A program made the translations under genes and the position numbers. Positions 60,976 to 64,000 of a stretch of DNA of 64,000 nt are shown piece after piece. Source of the stretch: Dyadobacter linearis (lineage in GTDB: Bacteria; Bacteroidota; Bacteroidia; Cytophagales; Spirosomataceae); contig NZ_CAJRAU010000001.1 of assembly GCF_907165045.1 (NCBI RefSeq), forward strand, positions 620,001-684,000, read 5' to 3'. How positions within the stretch are numbered: the stretch's first letter is position 1; every line of letters starts with the position of its first letter. The notes beneath the pieces were generated by a model, which did not search any database, was not told where the DNA came from, and was given only the letters and a program-made list of their open reading frames with translations.

Positions 60976-62133
60976 ATGCTAGCAATGAATTATCGCGGCC
61001 CGTACCGGGTCAGACTGGACCGTAACAAGCCGATGCCGGAGATCGAGCATTCGAGCGATGCGATCGTCCGTGTTACCCGCTCCTGCATTTGCGGCTCAGA
61101 TCTTCACCTCTATCACGGCCTGGTCCCGGATACGAGGGTTGGAACCACTTTTGGACATGAATTTATAGGTGTAGTCGAAGAAATCGGCGATGCTGTTCAG
61201 AACCTCAAAGTCGGCGACAACGTACTGGTACCATTTAATATAGCCTGTGGAAAATGCGTTTTCTGCGAGCAGCAGCTTTATGGTAACTGTCACGAGTCCA
61301 ACCCCGAAGCAACCGCAGTAGGCGGTATATTCGGCTACTCCCACACAGCCGGCGGTTTCGATGGCGGCCAGGCAGAATATGTGCGGGTACCTTATGCCGA
61401 TGTAGGCCCGACGGTCATTCCGGCAGATATGGACCACGACAATGCAGTACTCCTCACCGACGTATTCCCAACGGGCTATCAGGCCGCTGAAATGGGCGGG
61501 ATCAAACCCGGCGATACGGTTGTGGTATTTGGCGCGGGGCCGGTTGGAATTATGGCTGCCAAGTCTGCGTGGCTGTTCGGCGCAGGTCGTGTGATCGTCA
61601 TTGATCACCTGGAATACCGGCTGGAATTCGTAAAAAACTTTGCGCAATGCGAGGTGTACAATTTCCGCTCGCTGGGTGATGTCGTTTTGTTTTTAAAGAA
61701 AACAACCGACTGGCTGGGTGCCGATGTGTGTATTGATGCGGTGGGTTGCGAAGCTGCGGGTGATGCAATGCAAACGATCACAGGCCGGAAGCTGATGCTG
61801 CAATCGGGCTCGGCAACTGCGCTTCACTGGGCTATCAATTCGGTGAAAAAAGGAGGTATTGTATCAATTGTGGGGGTCTACGGACCAACCGGCAACCTGA
61901 TCCCGATCGGAAATGTGGTCAATAAAGGTATTACGATCCGGGCCAACCAGGCTTCTGTGAAAAGGTTGCTGCCGAAACTGATCGACCACATTCAGTCTGG
62001 CCGCGTGGATCCAAAACAGATCATCACACACCGGATTCCGCTCGAAGAAGTTTCTGATGCATACCATATTTTTTCAGCGAAGCTCGACAATTGTATCAAA
62101 CCAATATTGATTCCGCCATCGGCACGTAAATAA
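60976..62133 (+). CDS. Zinc-dependent dehydrogenase (glutathione-independent formaldehyde dehydrogenase-like)
   Basis: 385 residues of the medium-chain dehydrogenase family. SCICGSDLHLYHGLVPDTRVGTTFGHEFIGVVEEIGDAVQN gives the catalytic Zn residues (Cys, His, Glu). CGKCVFCEQQLYGNCHE supplies structural zinc ligands. GDTVVVFGAGPVGIMAAKSAWLFGAGRVIVIDHLEYRLEF is the NAD site, and the 12-residue longer loops and SVKKGGIVSIVGVYGPTGNLIPIGNV match the FDH-like/tdh group. A second Met at residue 4 could be the start. Lies in a set of stress-type genes. Confidence 0.92.
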   Translation: MLAMNYRGPYRVRLDRNKPMPEIEHSSDAIVRVTRSCICGSDLHLYHGLVPDTRVGTTFGHEFIGVVEEIGDAVQNLKVGDNVLVPFNIACGKCVFCEQQLYGNCHESNPEATAVGGIFGYSHTAGGFDGGQAEYVRVPYADVGPTVIPADMDHDNAVLLTDVFPTGYQAAEMGGIKPGDTVVVFGAGPVGIMAAKSAWLFGAGRVIVIDHLEYRLEFVKNFAQCEVYNFRSLGDVVLFLKKTTDWLGADVCIDAVGCEAAGDAMQTITGRKLMLQSGSATALHWAINSVKKGGIVSIVGVYGPTGNLIPIGNVVNKGITIRANQASVKRLLPKLIDHIQSGRVDPKQIITHRIPLEEVSDAYHIFSAKLDNCIKPILIPPSARK

Positions 62134-62141
62134 CGAACATT

Positions 62142-62627
62142 ATGAAAAATACAGAAAGAGATTATAGTCATATCAAAGGCTGGGGGATCGATGCTGATCC
62201 ATTGGATGTACCAGCCTATCCCATGAAGCGACGGACCGAAAATGACAATAAGGGAATGATATGGGAAAGACCAGCACAGCAGCCGGCAATGGTGGAAGTG
62301 CTGCATTCCAATGAGCGTCCCGGTTTGTCTGCCGTATTCGGTACACCCAATCCGCCAGCCGGACTAAGTGGAAAAATAAGGCGTTTTGCATTTCGCTACT
62401 CTGAATCCATGATCCGGCACTGGCTTTTGCTGCTGATCGCAGATCGTGTGAATATGATCGAGGGAGTGCACCAGGACATTCAGAGCGGCCACGTTCCGGA
62501 TTTTTTCAGTGAACTGGGCGGCAAATCAGAGCTCAAATACAACAAACCGGGATTGATCCGAAAAATCGCACTGGGTTCCCTGATCACGATTGTGGCTGTT
62601 GCCTGGCTGGGCAGAAAGCGAAGGTAG
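62142..62627 (+). CDS. Conserved protein with one C-terminal membrane helix, unknown function
   Basis: 161 residues. GWGIDADPLDVPAYPMKRRTENDNKGMIWERPAQQPAMVEVLHSNERPGLSAVFGTPNPPAGLSGKIRRFAFRYSESMIRHWLLLLIADRVNMIEGVHQDIQSGHVPDFFSELGGKSE is soluble and ends with one hydrophobic helix (KIALGSLITIVAVAWLG) and RKRR. The N terminus is not a signal peptide, so it is a tail-anchored-like protein facing the cytosol. It directly follows the zinc dehydrogenase by 8 bp, and this pairing is common in Bacteroidota. Not recognised. Confidence 0.65.
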   Translation: MKNTERDYSHIKGWGIDADPLDVPAYPMKRRTENDNKGMIWERPAQQPAMVEVLHSNERPGLSAVFGTPNPPAGLSGKIRRFAFRYSESMIRHWLLLLIADRVNMIEGVHQDIQSGHVPDFFSELGGKSELKYNKPGLIRKIALGSLITIVAVAWLGRKRR

Positions 62628-62657
62628 ATAAATTAAATAGTTGCAAATTCTAATACT

Positions 62658-62690
62658 AAAAATGGCCCGGGTTTCCGGACCATTTTTGTT
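62658..62690 (+). terminator. Terminator after the unknown membrane protein gene
   Basis: AAAAATGG-C-CCGG, GTTT loop, CCGG-A-CCATTTTT: a stem of 12 bp with one mismatch and T-rich tail. Confidence 0.8.
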
Positions 62691-62726
62691 TATTTACCTA
62701 AATAATTTTTATCTGGAAATCGACTA

Positions 62727-63398
62727 ATGAGCCAAACCTCCAAGCAACATTCATTCCTTTATAAAAATGGACTGGGCCTCTTGTTCGTCGGCCTTTTTAT
62801 CGTTACCCTCGCCGCCCAGGCACTTACCGGCTGGTACCAGCACAACGCAGAGCTGGAAGAACAGCAAGCGGCCTTGCTCAGTCTCGCTGCCTACCTGCAA
62901 AGCGGGCATTTCATTTCCGCTACATTTGAAAATTTCGAAAGTGAATTTTTGCAAATGGCACTGTATGTGGTACTTACCGTCGGATTGCGACAAAAAGGAT
63001 CGGCAGAATCGAAATCTCTCGATGAACCCGAAGAGGTCGACCGGGAGCCGCAACCCGGGCCGGATGCGCCCTGGCCGGTCAGAAAAGGCGGGCTGATTTT
63101 AAAGCTTTACGAGAACTCGCTATCGATCACTTTCGGGATTCTGTTCGTGGCAAGCTGGGTACTGCATTTTTACGGAAGCTGGGTAGACCACAACGAGGAG
63201 CAATTATCGAAAGGGTTGGCACCGGATACCATAGGCGGTTATCTGGCGCAGGCTAATTTCTGGTTCGAAACCTTTCAGAACTGGCAGAGTGAATTTCTCT
63301 CTATTGCGAGCATTGTATTGCTGACCATTTTCCTTCGCCAGAAAGGATCGCCGGAGTCGAAGCCCGTTGATGCGCCGCATTCTGAGACAGGAAAATGA
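62727..63398 (+). CDS. DUF6766-type membrane protein with internal duplication
   Basis: 223 residues in two similar halves, each with a helix, a loop with GWYQHN or SWVDHN, and a second helix. FENFESEFLQMALYVVLTVGLRQKGSAESKSLD (first half) repeats as FQNWQSEFLSIASIVLLTIFLRQKGSPESKPVD (second). The signature W-(Q/E)-SEF and LRQKGSxESK is characteristic of DUF6766. Function unknown. Follows a terminator, so it is independently transcribed. Confidence 0.8.
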   Translation: MSQTSKQHSFLYKNGLGLLFVGLFIVTLAAQALTGWYQHNAELEEQQAALLSLAAYLQSGHFISATFENFESEFLQMALYVVLTVGLRQKGSAESKSLDEPEEVDREPQPGPDAPWPVRKGGLILKLYENSLSITFGILFVASWVLHFYGSWVDHNEEQLSKGLAPDTIGGYLAQANFWFETFQNWQSEFLSIASIVLLTIFLRQKGSPESKPVDAPHSETGK

Positions 63399-63501
63399 AT
63401 GTTCATTTCACCTATTTTTTTTAAGTAAAATCCACCTGTAAAATACGGTATGCTGGTATAATTGTTTAAGAGCGCCGGTCTCTCAAACAACTTTCACAAA
63501 T

Positions 63502-63780
63502 ATGGATTTTATAGAAGGCCTGGGCCTGGCAGCCGGAATATGCACATCCTCAGCAATCATTCCACAACTGGTTACGACGATCAAAAAGAAGACGGCGAGC
63601 GAAGTTTCCGCCTGGATGTTTATCGTATTATTGACCGGGAATGCATTGTGGGTTTATTACGGGATAGATAAAAAGGACATACCCATTATTTCCACAAACA
63701 TCTTCACGCTGCTCCTCAATGTGACCATGCTGATCCTTAAATTCAAGTATAAAAAGGATGGTAATGAGCAGGCAGGCTAA
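63502..63780 (+). CDS. SemiSWEET-type (PQ-loop) small sugar transporter
   Basis: 92 residues with three hydrophobic helices. GLAAGICTSSAIIPQLVTTIKKKTASEVSAWMFIVLLTGNALWVYYGIDKKDIPIISTNIFTLLLNVTMLILKFKY has the PQ motif (residues about 21-22) and the N-x-x-W-x-x-Y-G second-helix pattern. SemiSWEETs dimerise and pass small sugars or similar solutes. The start ATG lies 102 bp after the DUF6766 gene. Confidence 0.88.
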   Translation: MDFIEGLGLAAGICTSSAIIPQLVTTIKKKTASEVSAWMFIVLLTGNALWVYYGIDKKDIPIISTNIFTLLLNVTMLILKFKYKKDGNEQAG

Positions 63781-63788
63781 ATAACATT

Positions 63789-63828
63789 TAAAAGCCACCC
63801 GCAACCATGTCGGCGAGGGTGGCTTTTA
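63789..63828. terminator. Bidirectional terminator
   Basis: A perfect 12-bp stem TAAAAGCCACCC/GGGTGGCTTTTA with a 16-nt loop between the SemiSWEET gene and the converging DUF4142 gene. Confidence 0.85.
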
Positions 63829-63848
63829 CGTACAGAATAACTTCGCGC

Positions 63849-64000
63849 TTACTTCACGGCTGCGCCTAAAAGTTGCTCCGCCATTTCCAAATGGTGCTTT
63901 AATGCAGGAATTTTCGAATCCGCCCATTTTTTAAGATCGGGATCCTGCCCCTTGTTGGATTCTGTTTGAAAAACGCCGATCGCTTCCTCGTGTGACGCGA
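63849..64000 (-). CDS. DUF4142-type protein, C-terminal end, partial
   Basis: The minus-strand frame ending at 63849 gives ASHEEAIGVFQTESNKGQDP, then DLKKWADSKIPALKHHLEMAEQLLGAAVK. The H-x-x-A-x-x-x-F-Q-x-E-x-x-x-G-x-D-x-x-L-K-x-W-A and L-x-H-H-L-E-M-A pattern is the end of DUF4142, a ferritin-like four-helix family of exported proteins common in Bacteroidota. The start lies beyond the window. Confidence 0.82.
   Translation of the reverse strand, partial: ASHEEAIGVFQTESNKGQDPDLKKWADSKIPALKHHLEMAEQLLGAAVK

Overview
The window reads as a chromosomal segment of a free-living member of the Bacteroidota, most likely Cytophagales/Spirosomaceae (Dyadobacter-like). That placement is an inference from several signals: exact Bacteroidota -7 elements (TAnnTTTG) and one near-perfect TTTG-N19-TAnnTTTG promoter; a type IX secretion tail protein; a TonB receptor with an N-terminal carboxypeptidase-like domain; a Bat-type VWA/TPR gene pair; PadR plus prefix-domain FtsX permeases; and a sulfatase/GH43 cluster. 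No phage, insertion sequence, CRISPR array, rRNA or plasmid gene was found.

Layout. 1-2.5 kb: end of a Bat-like operon, purC and a STAS-like protein. 2.8-8.9 kb: gltB-gltD, NADPH glutamate synthase. 9.1-12.8 kb: a polysaccharide deacetylase and a family 2 glycosyltransferase, a repeat-rich gap with a CATT microsatellite abutting tatD, then a type I asparaginase. 12.8-13.4 kb: a tRNA-Ser(GGA) cluster with one normal gene and three relatives that carry the same 14-bp GC-rich insertion in the T arm. 13.4-16.9 kb: small accessory and decaying genes (SnoaL-like, VOC, an AlkD-type fragment with a stop codon, DUF1569, the tail of an XRE regulator), followed by a three-copy ~383-bp tandem repeat that re-duplicates the regulator's 3' end together with a long palindrome. 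16.9-23.3 kb: secreted or surface proteins (T9SS cargo, a beta-lactamase-fold lipoprotein without its catalytic residues, an S74 protein, a PQQ-type propeller lipoprotein). 23.5-26.8 kb: a redox gene set (SDR, flavin reductase, FAD amine-oxidase-like enzyme), a truncated MarR gene and a VOC protein. 26.8-29.2 kb: an SGNH/MBOAT O-acylation pair.

29.5-43.5 kb: a GlxA-like regulator divergent from an AHSA1 protein; a seven-gene TonB operon (receptor, DUF4374 lipoprotein, AraC regulator, two small membrane proteins, PepSY protein, DUF4198 protein) that looks like metal or siderophore uptake with reductive release; a luciferase-like monooxygenase; pirin; and an SDR-AraC pair preceded by three direct repeats. 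43.5-50 kb: glycan-related secreted proteins (TolB-like propeller, sulfatase, DUF1080-like protein, GH43). 50-55.5 kb: an alcohol dehydrogenase, an ECF sigma factor with a membrane partner, and a PadR-FtsX permease pair. 55.7-58.8 kb: GmhB-like phosphatase with a heptosyltransferase-like GT9, then two tandem DUF421 membrane proteins, each with a zinc-ribbon tail. 58.9-64 kb: a conserved unknown, then small membrane/stress-type genes (SPW, DUF1264, Zn-dehydrogenase, DUF6766, SemiSWEET) and the end of a DUF4142 gene.

The most unusual features are the tRNA-Ser cluster with a shared T-arm insertion, the tandem array built from a gene's 3' end plus a dispersed palindrome, and the DUF421/zinc-ribbon pair. 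All functional statements rest on reading motifs by eye; no database search was run.
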